Shown here: positions 1-8,809 of the stretch, one piece after another | How positions within the stretch are numbered: position 1 is the stretch's first letter | How the letters are laid out: every line of letters starts with the position of its first letter | Assembly: GCA_963837655.1 (NCBI GenBank) | Contig: CAWIOK010000017.1 | Span: 124,001 to 188,000 of the forward strand | Reading direction: 5' to 3' | DNA length: 64,000 bases | Source of the DNA: CAVVSD01 sp963837655 | GTDB taxonomy: Bacteria; Actinomycetota; Thermoleophilia; Solirubrobacterales; Solirubrobacteraceae | Position numbers and translations under genes: made by a program | The notes under the pieces: model-generated | Databases searched by the model: none | What the model was told of the DNA's origin: nothing | Seen by the model: only the letters and a program-made list of their open reading frames with translations

Positions 1-666
1 TACACCGGCGTGTACCCGGGCTCGTTCGCCCGTGGCGCGGCGTTCCAGCCCGAGCCCGACGGCGAGGCGCGCATCAGCGGCACCGCGGCGTCGCTGGCCG
101 GGCTGGAGCGGGCGCTGCAGGACTCCGATGCGATGGACACCGAGCTCGCGCTGCGGCGCCTGCTCGTCGTGTACGCCGTCGCGTTCGCCTTCGGCGGCCT
201 GCCGCTCGTCTACATGGGCGATGAGCTCGCGTTGCGCAACGATCCCGCGTGGGCCGCCGATCCCGCGCACGCCGACGACACGCGCTGGATGCACCGCCCG
301 CCGATGGACTGGGACGCGGCGGGGCGGCGTGCCGACCGGCACACGCCGGAGGGACGCATGTGGGCGGGGCTGCGGCGGCTCGTGGAGGCACGCCGCACGC
401 GGCGCGCGGTGCACGGGTACGGCCTGTCGCGACCCGTGGAGACCGGAGATCCGCATGTCCTCGGCCTGCTCCGAGAGCATGCGGGGGAGCGGCTGCTGCT
501 GCTTGCGAGCTTCAGCGAGCAGCGTCGGCCGGTGGCGCTGTCGGTGCTCGGCGAGCACGACGTGACCGTCGATGCGCGTGCTGCGGCGGCGGACGGCCGA
601 CCGTTGCGAATCGACGGTGAATGGCTGGTCCTCGAGCCGTTTCAGCACGCGTGGTGTGGCGGATGA
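1..666 (+). CDS. Amylosucrase-like GH13 enzyme, C-terminal part (5' truncated by window)
   Basis: About 221 residues are present; the reading frame is open from base 1, so the catalytic barrel start lies outside the window. The segment LPLVYMGDE, followed by a D-D-T-R-W-M stretch and a long Arg-rich helix, is typical of the end of the GH13 barrel in amylosucrase and sucrose hydrolases, after which a small beta-domain closes the protein. Such enzymes use sucrose to build alpha-1,4-glucan or hydrolyse it. The catalytic Asp and Glu are not visible, so amylosucrase versus a related alpha-glucosidase cannot be settled. A 50-nt gap follows before the next gene. Confidence 0.75.
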   Translation, partial: YTGVYPGSFARGAAFQPEPDGEARISGTAASLAGLERALQDSDAMDTELALRRLLVVYAVAFAFGGLPLVYMGDELALRNDPAWAADPAHADDTRWMHRPPMDWDAAGRRADRHTPEGRMWAGLRRLVEARRTRRAVHGYGLSRPVETGDPHVLGLLREHAGERLLLLASFSEQRRPVALSVLGEHDVTVDARAAAADGRPLRIDGEWLVLEPFQHAWCGG

Positions 667-716
667 GGTACAAACGCTCCTCGTGCCGCCTGACGGCTCG
701 TCACCATTGAAGGCTC

Positions 717-953
717 ATGCGCCTTCGTTCCGTGCACCCTGGGGACGTCGTCCTCGTCAACCACAAGGGGCGGATCTTCTACGCCCGCGTGGTCGGTCAC
801 GAGCGAGCGGGGGTCCTGAGGATCGAGCCGCTGGAGCGCAACGTCACCTACCGGAGCGTGAAGGCGCGTGAGGTCGTCGACCACTGGACGCATGCGGCAT
901 CCCCCCGCGATGAGCAGCCGCCCGACGCACAGCTGGTATTCGAAGGGCTGTAG
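717..953 (+). CDS. Small protein of unknown function, 78 aa
   Basis: A 78-residue protein that starts MRLRSVHPGDVVLVNHKGR. It has a short beta-rich body and no membrane segment. The GDVVLVNHKGRIFYARVVG pattern resembles a small SH3-like barrel, but no family was recognised. Only 4 nt separate its stop from the PilZ-domain gene downstream, so the two are probably cotranscribed and may share a surface or envelope signalling role. Third-position GC is high, as expected for real coding sequence here. Confidence 0.6.
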   Translation: MRLRSVHPGDVVLVNHKGRIFYARVVGHERAGVLRIEPLERNVTYRSVKAREVVDHWTHAASPRDEQPPDAQLVFEGL

Positions 954-957
954 CTAG

Positions 958-1581
958 GTGCAGCGGCTGAAGGAACGCCAGTCCGTCCTGGTGATGGTCG
1001 GGGAGCGCATGGCCGTCTGCACGCTGGCCGGCTTCTCCGACGGCGCGGCCGTGCTCGTGCTCACCGAGCGCCAGCGCGGCGGACCGATGCCGGACTTCTC
1101 GCCCGACGCCCAGCTCACGTTCGAGTACGGGCCGAACCTGGTGATGCTCAACGGCACGCTCCAGCGAGGCCTGTCGTCCAAGGAGCTGCTGTTCTCTGTC
1201 AGCGACGGAGTCCAGGTGCCGCCCCGGCGGCGCGACTCGCGGCTGCGCGCCCGGCTGAGCGTCACGGTGCGCCTGCCGTCCGGTGAGGAGCGCGAGACCT
1301 ACACCGCCGACGTCAGCGCGACCGGTATGGGGGTGGAGGGGACCGACCTCGCCGAGGCGGGGGAGGAGCTCGGCGTGCGCCTGACGCTGCCCGACGGGAC
1401 CGCCGTCGCGGCGACCACGAGCGTCGTGCGGGTCACGGGGAGCGTGACGGCGCTGAAGATCGAGCGTTTCGAGGAGGGCAGCCGCGACCGCCTCGGCCGC
1501 TTCGTCCTCGGCCGGGGCCGCGGTGGGAGCGAGGGGGAGGAGCCCGCGCCGGTCGCCGAGGACGCCGACCCGCCGGCCTAG
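958..1581 (+). CDS. PilZ-domain protein (c-di-GMP binding candidate)
   Basis: A 207-residue protein with a GTG start 4 nt after the preceding stop. Residues 1-85 look like a YcgR_2/PilZN-type beta domain. The RxxxR motif (R91-R95, inside PRRRDSRLRARL) and the D-x-S-x-x-G motif (D118, S120, G123) are the two c-di-GMP contact motifs of PilZ domains. It is expected to be a cytoplasmic c-di-GMP receptor; its target is unknown. The last 30 residues are acidic, low complexity and likely disordered. It converges on, and overlaps by 4 nt, the YoaK-like gene on the other strand. Confidence 0.8.
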   Translation: MQRLKERQSVLVMVGERMAVCTLAGFSDGAAVLVLTERQRGGPMPDFSPDAQLTFEYGPNLVMLNGTLQRGLSSKELLFSVSDGVQVPPRRRDSRLRARLSVTVRLPSGEERETYTADVSATGMGVEGTDLAEAGEELGVRLTLPDGTAVAATTSVVRVTGSVTALKIERFEEGSRDRLGRFVLGRGRGGSEGEEPAPVAEDADPPA

Positions 1582-2303
1582 CCGGCCGGAGCGGCGCGGC
1601 GGAGGACCACCGGGTACGCGAGCCAGGTCGCCATGGTGAGCGCCGCCGCAGCCGCGAGCGGCGCGACGAGCCCCGTCTTCAGCAGCAGCGCACCGGCCAC
1701 GGCGCCCCCGAACATGGCGACGGTGGCAGCGATCCGCCGCACCGTCCCGTTGCCCGAGCCCCCGGCGAGCCTGGACTCCTCGGCCAGGCCGGTCAGGGTC
1801 AGCGTCAGGACCGTCGTCGTGAGGTCCGGGACGCCGATGCGGCGCACCGTCGCGTTGCGGATCCCCATCGAGAAGGCGAGCAGGGCGATCACCACGTCCC
1901 CCGACGCGGTTGCGGCGTGGACGTCGGCGACGATCGCCACGACGATGGCCGCGACCGCGAGCGTCGTCTCCGCGAGCAGCGCGCGCGCCACGTGCACCGG
2001 GTGGCGATCGGCGAGCCGTGCCGCGAGTCGCCCGCCCGCGGCCGCGCCGAGAAGGAACGCGAGGAGCGACACGATCGGCGCCACGACGGGCAGCCCGCCG
2101 GCGCCGGCGACGCCGAAGCCGAGCAGCACGATGTTGCCGGTCATGTTGGCCGCGAAGACGTGGCCGAGCCCGAGGTAGCTGACCGCGTCGACGAGGCCCG
2201 TGACGACAGTGAGCGTCAGCAGCGCGATCGTCAGTGGGTGACGGAGGCTCGCGGCCGCCTGCCGGCGCAGCGTCGCGATGTCGGGTGACTGTGGGGTGGA
2301 CAC
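1578..2303 (-). CDS. YoaK/DUF1275 family membrane protein
   Basis: A 241-residue, very hydrophobic protein with about six predicted membrane segments. The early GLVDAVSYLGLGHVFAANMT segment, with the G-L-V-D-A and A-N-M-T-G-N signatures, is diagnostic of the DUF1275 (YoaK) family, whose transport or sensing role is not established. The start is GTG at 2303. It is divergent from the hotdog gene with only 17 nt between start codons, so promoters must overlap the coding ends or transcripts are nearly leaderless. Confidence 0.8.
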   Translation of the reverse strand: MSTPQSPDIATLRRQAAASLRHPLTIALLTLTVVTGLVDAVSYLGLGHVFAANMTGNIVLLGFGVAGAGGLPVVAPIVSLLAFLLGAAAGGRLAARLADRHPVHVARALLAETTLAVAAIVVAIVADVHAATASGDVVIALLAFSMGIRNATVRRIGVPDLTTTVLTLTLTGLAEESRLAGGSGNGTVRRIAATVAMFGGAVAGALLLKTGLVAPLAAAAALTMATWLAYPVVLRRAAPAG

Positions 2304-2312
2304 CCGCGTAGC

Positions 2313-2332
2313 TTCGCGGGATGGCCCGCGAA
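2313..2332. promoter_or_regulatory. Perfect 8-bp inverted repeat carrying a start codon in its loop
   Basis: The arms TTCGCGGG and CCCGCGAA are exact reverse complements, separated by ATGG. That ATG (2321-2323) is the likely start codon of the downstream hotdog gene. The repeat sits in the 17-nt space between two divergent starts. It could be a protein operator or an RNA hairpin presenting the start codon. No Shine-Dalgarno sequence precedes the ATG. Confidence 0.4.
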
Positions 2333-3028
2333 ACGAGCGTCTCCACCGTCGTCATCCCGCGACGCTGCAACGGCGCGCTGCACTCCGGCCAGGGCGGCTA
2401 CAGCTCCGGCGTCTTCTCGAGCCTGGTCGCCGGGCCGACGGATGTGAGCCTGCGCCGGCCGGTGCCGCTCGACACGGCACTCGACGTCGAGCGCGACGGG
2501 GGCGGGGCGCGGGTGCTCGACGGTGAGACGGTCATCGCTGAGATCGGCGCGGCGCCCGAGCTGACGCTCGACGTGCCGCGGGTGGACCTCGCGGACGCGC
2601 GCACAGCCGCGGATCGCTACCGCGGCACCGGCCTCGAGGAGTTCTCGCGCTGCTTCGTCTGCGGGCCAGACCGCGAGGACGCGTTCGGCGTCTTCACCGC
2701 CCAGGTCGGCGATCGCAGGATCGTCGCCTCGCCGTGGACGCCGCAGGCGCGGGCCGCCGACGCAGACGGCAGCGCGCTCCCCGCGCACGTCTGGGCAGCT
2801 CTGGACTGCCCGACGTACTACGCGTCCTACCTCGACGGGTTCGTACCGAGCTTCCTCGTGCGGATGCAGGCCCGACTCGACGCGCCGGTGGCGGCAGGGG
2901 AGGAGCACGTCGTCGTGGGCTGGCCGCTGGAGACCGACGGGCGCAAGCGCCACGCCGCCTCGGCCGTGCTCGGCCCCGGCGGCGAGGTGCTCGCGGTCGC
3001 GCAGGCGCTGCTCGTCGAGCCGCGTTGA
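2321..3028 (+). CDS. Hotdog-fold thioesterase-like protein
   Basis: A 235-residue soluble protein whose overall pattern (N-terminal Gly-rich helix, central C-F-V-C-G-P motif around residue 110, C-terminal strand ending in L-A-V-A-Q-A-L-L-V) matches uncharacterised actinobacterial hotdog/acyl-CoA thioesterase-like proteins. The substrate is unknown. No catalytic residue can be assigned with confidence. The start is ATG inside the inverted repeat at 2313-2332; no in-frame alternative start with a better ribosome site was found. Confidence 0.6.
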   Translation: MARETSVSTVVIPRRCNGALHSGQGGYSSGVFSSLVAGPTDVSLRRPVPLDTALDVERDGGGARVLDGETVIAEIGAAPELTLDVPRVDLADARTAADRYRGTGLEEFSRCFVCGPDREDAFGVFTAQVGDRRIVASPWTPQARAADADGSALPAHVWAALDCPTYYASYLDGFVPSFLVRMQARLDAPVAAGEEHVVVGWPLETDGRKRHAASAVLGPGGEVLAVAQALLVEPR

Positions 3029-3064
3029 GCGGCTGCGCCCAGACCCCGCACTAATGTCCTGGCG

Positions 3065-3721
3065 ATGTCGATCGTCATCGTGGGCGCCGGGCCGAACCTC
3101 GGTCTCGCCATCGCCCGGCGCTTCGGGCGCGAGGGCTTCTCCGTCGGGCTGATCTCGCGGACGCAGGCCAGGCTCGACGACCTCGCCGCGCAGCTCGAGG
3201 GCGACGGGATCACCGCCGCCGGCGCTGCCGCTGACATCCGCGACAGCGACGGCCTGACGGCCGCCATCGGGTCGCTCGCGGAGCGACTCGGCGCCGTCGA
3301 GGTGCTCGAGTACTCACCGCTCCCGGCGCGGGAGTTCATGAAGCCGATCCTCGAGACGTCGGTCGACGACGTACGCGGCCCGCTGGAGTTCAGCGTGCTC
3401 GGGGCCGTTGCGGCCGCCCAGGCGGTGCTCGGGCCGATGCGTGACGCCGGGCGCGGGACGATCCTGTACACGACCGGCGGCGCGGCGATCAACCCATACC
3501 CACTGCGGGCCGGCGTCGGCATCTCCTTCGCGGGTGAGGTGGCCTACGCGCGGATGCTCCACGACGAGCTTGCCGACTCCGGCATCCATGTCGCGCACAC
3601 CGCGATCGGCGGTCGCATCGCACCGGGCGCCGACCACGAGCCGGAGGACGTCGCCGAGCTGCTCTGGTCCCACCACGCCGACCGCGGCGCGTTCCAGACG
3701 CGCCTGGGGATCCCGGACTGA
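3065..3721 (+). CDS. SDR-fold protein lacking the usual YxxxK
   Basis: A 218-residue Rossmann protein that begins with I-V-I-V-G-A-G-P-N-L-G, a short-chain dehydrogenase nucleotide-binding variant of TGxxxGxG. A TTGG segment stands in the catalytic Ser region, but the usual Tyr-x-x-x-Lys is not seen in the PLRAGVGISFAGEVAYAR stretch that follows. It is therefore either an atypical reductase or a non-catalytic NAD(P) protein. The stop lies 4 nt before the GTG of the MFS gene, suggesting a two-gene operon. Confidence 0.7.
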   Translation: MSIVIVGAGPNLGLAIARRFGREGFSVGLISRTQARLDDLAAQLEGDGITAAGAAADIRDSDGLTAAIGSLAERLGAVEVLEYSPLPAREFMKPILETSVDDVRGPLEFSVLGAVAAAQAVLGPMRDAGRGTILYTTGGAAINPYPLRAGVGISFAGEVAYARMLHDELADSGIHVAHTAIGGRIAPGADHEPEDVAELLWSHHADRGAFQTRLGIPD

Positions 3722-3725
3722 CGCC

Positions 3726-5162
3726 GTGACGAAGCCGACCGACGACGGTGCCGGGGTTGCGCTGACGGTCGCACTCGCCGTGCTGGGCGTCTTCGTGACG
3801 TACGTGCCGATCACCGCGGTGAGCATCTCGCTGACGACGATCGGGCAGGCGACCGGGGCATCGACCTCCGACCTGCAGTGGGTCAGCGACTCCTACATCA
3901 TCCCGATGGCGGCGACGATCCTCTCGGCCGGCGTCTTCGGGGATCTGCACGGTCGCCGTCGTGTCTACCTCACGGGCATGGCGCTGACGGTGATCGGCGC
4001 CACCATCGCAGGCCTGGCCAGCACGCTCGACGGGCGCAGCGCACTGCACGTGCTGTGGCTGGGGCAGGCGATCACAGGCGCCGGCGGCGGGATCATGCTC
4101 CCGACGACCCTGGCCCTGATCGCGCACGCGGTCCCGGACCTTCGCGCTCGCGCACGGTACGTCGCGATGTGGTCGACCGGGCTCGTCCTGGGCCTGGCGC
4201 TCGGCCCGCTGGTCGCAGGCCTGCTCCTGGAGCGCCTGGCCTGGGGCTGGATCTTCGCGCCGACGGCGATCCTCGCGCTGTTCGCGGGCATCCTGGCCGC
4301 GCTGCGCCTCCCAGAATCCCGGGCGCCCGAGGGGCGTCACCTCGACTGGCCCGGCCAGATCACCGCGACGATCGCGATCGCGGCCAGCATCTACGGCGTC
4401 ATCGAGGGCGGACAGGCGGGGTGGGGGTCGGTGCAGGCGATCGCGGGCCTGGGGATCGGGGCGATCGCGCTCGTGGCGTTCATCGTCGTCGAGGCGCGCT
4501 CCACCTCGCCGATCCTGAACCTCGCGCTGTTCCGCTCGCCGGAGTTCAGCGCGTCGGGGTTCGCGGCCCTGACCGGGCTCTTCGCGCTCGTCGGCGGGAT
4601 GTTCCTGCTGAGCATCTTCCTGGGCGGCACCCAGCACCTCGCGCCGCTCGCGATCGCGGTCCGGCTGCTGTTCCTCAACGGCACGACCGCGGTGCTCAAC
4701 CCGTTCGTCGGCCGGCTCATGGGGCGTCGGCCGCCGATCGTCGTCCTCACCATCGGCCTCGCGCTCGCGGCGGCGTCGATGTTCGTGCTCACCGGCATCC
4801 AGGCGGACACCGGATTCGCCGACACGGTCTGGCGGATCGCCGTGCTCGGCGTGGCCGACGCGTTCATGCTCAGCGCCGTGTCGGTCGCCGCGATCCAGTC
4901 GGTCCCGCAGCGACTCGCCGGGATGGCCGCGGCCGCGAACACCATGCTGCGCCAGTACGGCGCGGCGCTCGGGCCCGCGGTGCTGGGCGTGATCTTCGCC
5001 GAGCGCCTCGCCGCCGGCGCGAGCACCACAGCGGCGCTCCACACCGGCCTGATCGTCAACGGCGTGGTGCTCGTCGTCGCCACGGCGGCGTGCGTCGTCG
5101 CGATGCGCGCGCAGGCCACCGCGGCCGGCCGCGTGGCGTCGCTGTCGGCGGGCCGCGTCTAG
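3726..5162 (+). CDS. MFS transporter, DHA2-like drug/proton antiporter
   Basis: A 478-residue protein with about 14 hydrophobic segments. GDLHGRRRVYLTG between helices 2 and 3 is the MFS signature loop, and the QWVSDSYIIPMAA helix is typical of the 14-TM DHA2 exporters (EmrB/QacA type). It probably exports a small toxic molecule in exchange for protons; the substrate is unknown. The GTG at 3726, 4 nt after the SDR stop, was chosen because upstream in-frame sequence lies inside that gene. Confidence 0.85.
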   Translation: MTKPTDDGAGVALTVALAVLGVFVTYVPITAVSISLTTIGQATGASTSDLQWVSDSYIIPMAATILSAGVFGDLHGRRRVYLTGMALTVIGATIAGLASTLDGRSALHVLWLGQAITGAGGGIMLPTTLALIAHAVPDLRARARYVAMWSTGLVLGLALGPLVAGLLLERLAWGWIFAPTAILALFAGILAALRLPESRAPEGRHLDWPGQITATIAIAASIYGVIEGGQAGWGSVQAIAGLGIGAIALVAFIVVEARSTSPILNLALFRSPEFSASGFAALTGLFALVGGMFLLSIFLGGTQHLAPLAIAVRLLFLNGTTAVLNPFVGRLMGRRPPIVVLTIGLALAAASMFVLTGIQADTGFADTVWRIAVLGVADAFMLSAVSVAAIQSVPQRLAGMAAAANTMLRQYGAALGPAVLGVIFAERLAAGASTTAALHTGLIVNGVVLVVATAACVVAMRAQATAAGRVASLSAGRV

Positions 5163-5305
5163 AAGACGCGCTCAGGCCGAGGCGGACGAGTCGGGCGGCT
5201 CCGAAGACGACGCGGTCGTTGTTCGCGTGCCATGCGGGGCGGACCGTATCGGGGTCCTGCCGGTCAAGCAGCCTGGACGGTCGTCCGTAGGCTCAGGTCG
5301 TCACC

Positions 5306-5653
5306 GTGACGGCGGTCCACCACATCCCCGCGGACGGTCCGCTCCTGAGCAGCGGCGCCGACGCGCTCGGCATTCTGTACGACGACGGTGCGGCGGACGC
5401 GGAGTGGATCGCTGTGCCGGTCGCGCGGTTGGACCCGTCGTTCTTCTCGCTGAGCTCCGGCGTCGCCGGTGAGTTCGTGCAGAAGTTCGCCAACCACCGG
5501 CAGCGGCTGGCGGTCGTCGGAGACATCTCAGGCGCCCTGGAGGAGAGTGCGCCGCTGCGTGACTTCGTACGCGAGAGCAACAGGGGCCGACAGCTCTGGT
5601 TCGTCGCCGACGACGCCGAGCTCGCCCGGCGACTGGCGGTCAGAGAGACGTGA
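5306..5653 (+). CDS. DUF4180-domain protein
   Basis: A 115-residue soluble protein with a GTG start. The order of motifs, G-A-D-A-L-G-I-L-Y near residue 20, a P-S-F-F-x-L-x-S-G-V-A-G-E core and a C-terminal W-F-V-x-D, fits DUF4180. This family has no known function and is often found near regulators in actinobacteria. Its 3' end overlaps the convergent flavoprotein gene by 14 nt. The preceding 143 nt (5163-5305) hold no recognisable feature. Confidence 0.75.
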   Translation: MTAVHHIPADGPLLSSGADALGILYDDGAADAEWIAVPVARLDPSFFSLSSGVAGEFVQKFANHRQRLAVVGDISGALEESAPLRDFVRESNRGRQLWFVADDAELARRLAVRET

Positions 5654-6727
5654 TGGGAGCCGGACGGCGCTCGAGCAGCGCGGCGGCCAGCCGTGTGCCC
5701 AGCACCGGCGCGAACTTGAACAGGTTGCCGCCGGCGAACGCCGCGACGGGGCCTTCGCGCCAGAGCGCGAAGCCGTCGTCGCCGTGGCCGTCGAGCGTCG
5801 TCGTGTAGCGCACGATCTCGCCGAGCGGCTCAGGATCCAGGCCGGGGAACGCGGCGCCCACGTAGGCGACGATCCTCCGGCGCGCCTCCCGCAGGTCGGC
5901 GCCGGGGGGACTGTCTCGCTGCCGGCGGCGCCCTCGGGATAGGCGTCGAGCGCGGCGATCCCCACCGCGTAGGTCTCGGGGTCCGGCGCCACCCCGTAGG
6001 CGAGCTCCCCGTACGCGCCGCTGCGGTCGCTCCAGGACGGCAGCGGCGCGCCGATGCCGCGAAGCCGGCGGAACGTCAGCCGCGCGTGCACGCGACGGTG
6101 CTGGACGACCTGCAGCCCGGCGTCCCGGGCGAGGCGGTCGGTGCCCGTACCGGCGCAGACGAGGCAGAGCATGGCGCGGTGCTCGCCGTCGTCGGTCCTG
6201 AGGATCGCCCCCTCGCCGCCGGGCTCGGGCGTGACCGACAGCACCCGCGAGCGTCGCAGCGACGGCGCGGTCCAGCTCACGAGCGCGGCGATCGTGGCGT
6301 CCGTGCGGGTCGCGCCGCCGAGCGGGTCCAGGAGCAGAGGCCCGGGCGGGCGCGCGATCACAGGCAGCCGCGCCGAGGCCTCGCCCGGCTCGAGCTCGGT
6401 CGCCGGGACGCCCGCGTCATGCAGCAGCGCGAGGTCCGCGGCGCGGTCGCCGCCGAGCCGGACCCAGCCGTCCTGCAGCAGGAGGGGCTCACCGGCGCGC
6501 TGCGACCAGGCGTCCCACGCGCCGCGCGCCTCGACGGCGAGGTCGACCAGCGCGGAGGTCCCGATGTGATGGCGGAAGACGCGCGACGACCCGGCCGACT
6601 GCCCCTGGCCGGGCTCGCCCTGGTCGAAGCAGATGACGTCGATGCCCCGCTCGCGCAGCGCCTGGGTGACGGAGAGGCCGATGATCCCCGCGCCGACGAT
6701 CGCGACGTCGCTGCGGGTGGCAGGCAT
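5640..6727 (-). pseudogene. Sarcosine oxidase/N-methyltryptophan oxidase-like flavoprotein, frameshifted
   Basis: The N-terminal frame (start 6727) encodes a DAO-type FAD protein with VAIVGAGIIGLSV, SRVFRHHIG and QDGWVRLGG, as in monomeric sarcosine oxidase. At the six-G run 5914-5919 the frame breaks; the rest of the protein (FPGLDPEPLGEIVRYTTTLDG to AGGNLFKFAPVLG) continues one frame over and stops at 5640. One extra base in that run restores about 363 residues. In the C-terminal motif where family members carry the cysteine that binds FAD covalently (C-x-Y-T-x-T-L-D), this protein has Val-Arg-Tyr, so FAD would be non-covalent. It is the last gene of a minus-strand run with the DUF1801 and acyl-CoA ligase genes. 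Confidence 0.75.
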
Positions 6728-6737
6728 CAGTGGCCCT

Positions 6738-7157
6738 TCAGGACTTCGCCTTCTTCGGGGACTTCGACTTGCGCGAGGTGTTCAGAGCGGCGCCCTGGCG
6801 CACGAGGTCCTTGAAGGCGGACTCGTCGATCTCCTCGCCTTCTCCGATGTCGATCGCGCGGCGCACGTTCCCATCGAGACTCGAGTTGAACAGCCCGGCC
6901 GGATCCTCCAGGGACGCGCCCTTGGCGAAGGTGAGCTTCACGACCTTCTTGTAGGACTCCCCGGTGCAGATGATGCCGTCGATCTCCCAGGTGGGGGTGC
7001 CCCGCCACTTCCAGTCCTCGACGACGTCCGGTTCGGCTTCGTGGATGAGCTTGCGCATCCTCGCGAGGGTCTCCCCGCGCCAGTCGCCGAGCTCGGCGAT
7101 CCTGTTCGAGATGAGGTCCGAAGGCGACTGGCCTTCGCTCGCGCCCGACGGTGTCAT
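6738..7157 (-). CDS. DUF1801-domain protein
   Basis: A 139-residue protein. The central part (I-x-E-A-E-P-D-V-V-E-D-W-K-W-R-G-T-P-T-W then Y-K-K-V-V-K-L-T-F) matches the DUF1801/YdhG fold, small proteins of unknown function related to frataxin-like and PF08818 domains. The last 15 residues are Lys/Ser-rich and likely disordered. It lies 13 nt after the acyl-CoA ligase and 10 nt before the flavoprotein, so probably cotranscribed with both. Confidence 0.75.
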   Translation of the reverse strand: MTPSGASEGQSPSDLISNRIAELGDWRGETLARMRKLIHEAEPDVVEDWKWRGTPTWEIDGIICTGESYKKVVKLTFAKGASLEDPAGLFNSSLDGNVRRAIDIGEGEEIDESAFKDLVRQGAALNTSRKSKSPKKAKS

Positions 7158-7170
7158 GCGCGCATCCTAG

Positions 7171-8676
7171 TCAGCGTTGCCCGTCGTCGATGTCCGGAAG
7201 CAGACGCCGCATGAGCTTGCCCGACGACGTCATCGGGAGCTCCGCGGTGAACTGGATGGCGCGCGGCACCTTGTACGCCGCGAGGTGCCCGCGACAGTGC
7301 GTGACGAGTTCGTCGCGCGTGGCCTCGACCCCCGGCTTGAGGACGACGAACGCCTTCGCCAACTCGCCCTTCGCCTCGTCGGGGATGCCGCCGACCGCGG
7401 CCAGCGCCACCGCCGGGTGCGCGCAGAGGACCCGCTCGATCTCGGCCGGGTACACGTTGAAGCCGGCGGTCAAGATCATGTCCTTCATCCGGTCGACGAT
7501 CGTGAAGTAGCCGTCGTCGTCCATCGTCGCGACGTCACCCGTGTGCAGCCAGCCGTCCGCGTCGATGGTGTCGGCGGTCCCCTGCGGGTTCCCGTAGTAG
7601 CCGAGCATGACCAGCGGCCCGCGGAACATCAGCTCGCCGCGCTCGCCGACCGGCATCTCGCGCGTCGGATCGTCGACGTCGACGACGCGCATCGCGTTGC
7701 CGGGATACGGCACCCCGATGGTGCCGGGCTTGTTGGGGCCGATGACGGGGTTGGCGCTGGTGGCGCCGGCGAGCTCCGTCATGCCCCAGACCTCGTGCAC
7801 CGGGCAGCCGGTCCGTCCGGTGAACTCCACCGACTTGGCCACCGGGAGCGTCTGGCCGCCGACCCAGCAGCGCGTCAGGCTCGACATGTCGTAGGAGTCG
7901 AAGTCCGGGTGGGCGAGGAGGTAGTAGTAGACGGTCGGGACGCCGTCCATCAGCGTCGCGCGGTGCTCGCCGATCGACCGGAGCACGACCTCCGCGTCGA
8001 AGCGGGGGATCATGATGAACATCGATCCCGCCATGATCGAGGCGTTGAAGACGCACGAGCCGTAGACGTGGGGCAGCGGCAGCGAGTTGATGACGCGGTC
8101 GTGCGGGCCGCGGGCGGCCATGGCGGCCGTGCCCATCGCGGCGCCGATCACCGACCGGTGCGCCTGCATCGCGCCCTTCGGGTGACCGGTCGTCCCGGAC
8201 GTGTAGCAGATGGCCGCGAGGTCGCCGCCGTCGCGGTGCGCCGGGGTGAACTCGGGTTCGCCCCGGGACAGCCAGTCCTCGCCGTCGTCCCACAGCACGA
8301 CTGCCTCGAGGTCACCGGTGCCGCGCAGATCCAGCAGCGGCGTTCCCTTGTCCGGCGACGCCACCACCGCGCGGGCCCCGGAGTTCTCGACGACGAACCG
8401 GACCTCGACCGGCGTGAGCATGACGTTGATCGGGATCACGACGGCACCGGTCTTGGCGATGCCGTAGTACGCGACGAGCCACTCCCAGCAGTTCGGCCCG
8501 TAGAGCGCCACGCGGTCGCCGGGTTGCACGCCGTCCGCCACGAGGCCGTTCGCCGCCCGGTTGGACAGCTCTTCGAGGTCGTCGAAGGAGAACGTGCGAT
8601 CTCCGACCGTCAACGCCGTGCGGTCACCGAACCGCTGCGCCGCGGTCGGCAGGACCTCGCCGATCGTGCTCGTCAT
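7171..8676 (-). CDS. Acyl-CoA synthetase (FadD-like, ANL superfamily)
   Basis: A 501-residue adenylate-forming enzyme. The phosphate loop YTSGTTGHPKG lies near residue 165, the hinge region R-M-K-D-M-I-L-T-A-G-F-N-V-Y-P in the last quarter, and the catalytic lysine near the end in S-S-G-K-L-M-R-R. These are the three ANL core motifs, so it should activate a carboxylate (fatty or aromatic acid) to its CoA thioester through an acyl-AMP. Substrate is not predictable from sequence alone. It is first in a minus-strand run with the DUF1801 and flavoprotein genes. Confidence 0.88.
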   Translation of the reverse strand: MTSTIGEVLPTAAQRFGDRTALTVGDRTFSFDDLEELSNRAANGLVADGVQPGDRVALYGPNCWEWLVAYYGIAKTGAVVIPINVMLTPVEVRFVVENSGARAVVASPDKGTPLLDLRGTGDLEAVVLWDDGEDWLSRGEPEFTPAHRDGGDLAAICYTSGTTGHPKGAMQAHRSVIGAAMGTAAMAARGPHDRVINSLPLPHVYGSCVFNASIMAGSMFIMIPRFDAEVVLRSIGEHRATLMDGVPTVYYYLLAHPDFDSYDMSSLTRCWVGGQTLPVAKSVEFTGRTGCPVHEVWGMTELAGATSANPVIGPNKPGTIGVPYPGNAMRVVDVDDPTREMPVGERGELMFRGPLVMLGYYGNPQGTADTIDADGWLHTGDVATMDDDGYFTIVDRMKDMILTAGFNVYPAEIERVLCAHPAVALAAVGGIPDEAKGELAKAFVVLKPGVEATRDELVTHCRGHLAAYKVPRAIQFTAELPMTSSGKLMRRLLPDIDDGQR

Positions 8677-8809
8677 GCCCGGCTCCTCGCGACGACCGTT
8701 CGTTGCGGACGTCGCAAACCTATACCTGGCACGTAGCCGCTGCCTACCTGCAGAGATCCAGATCAGTCCTACCGTGGGTGGCGATCAGCAGGGTGTCTGG
8801 AGGTCGGTC

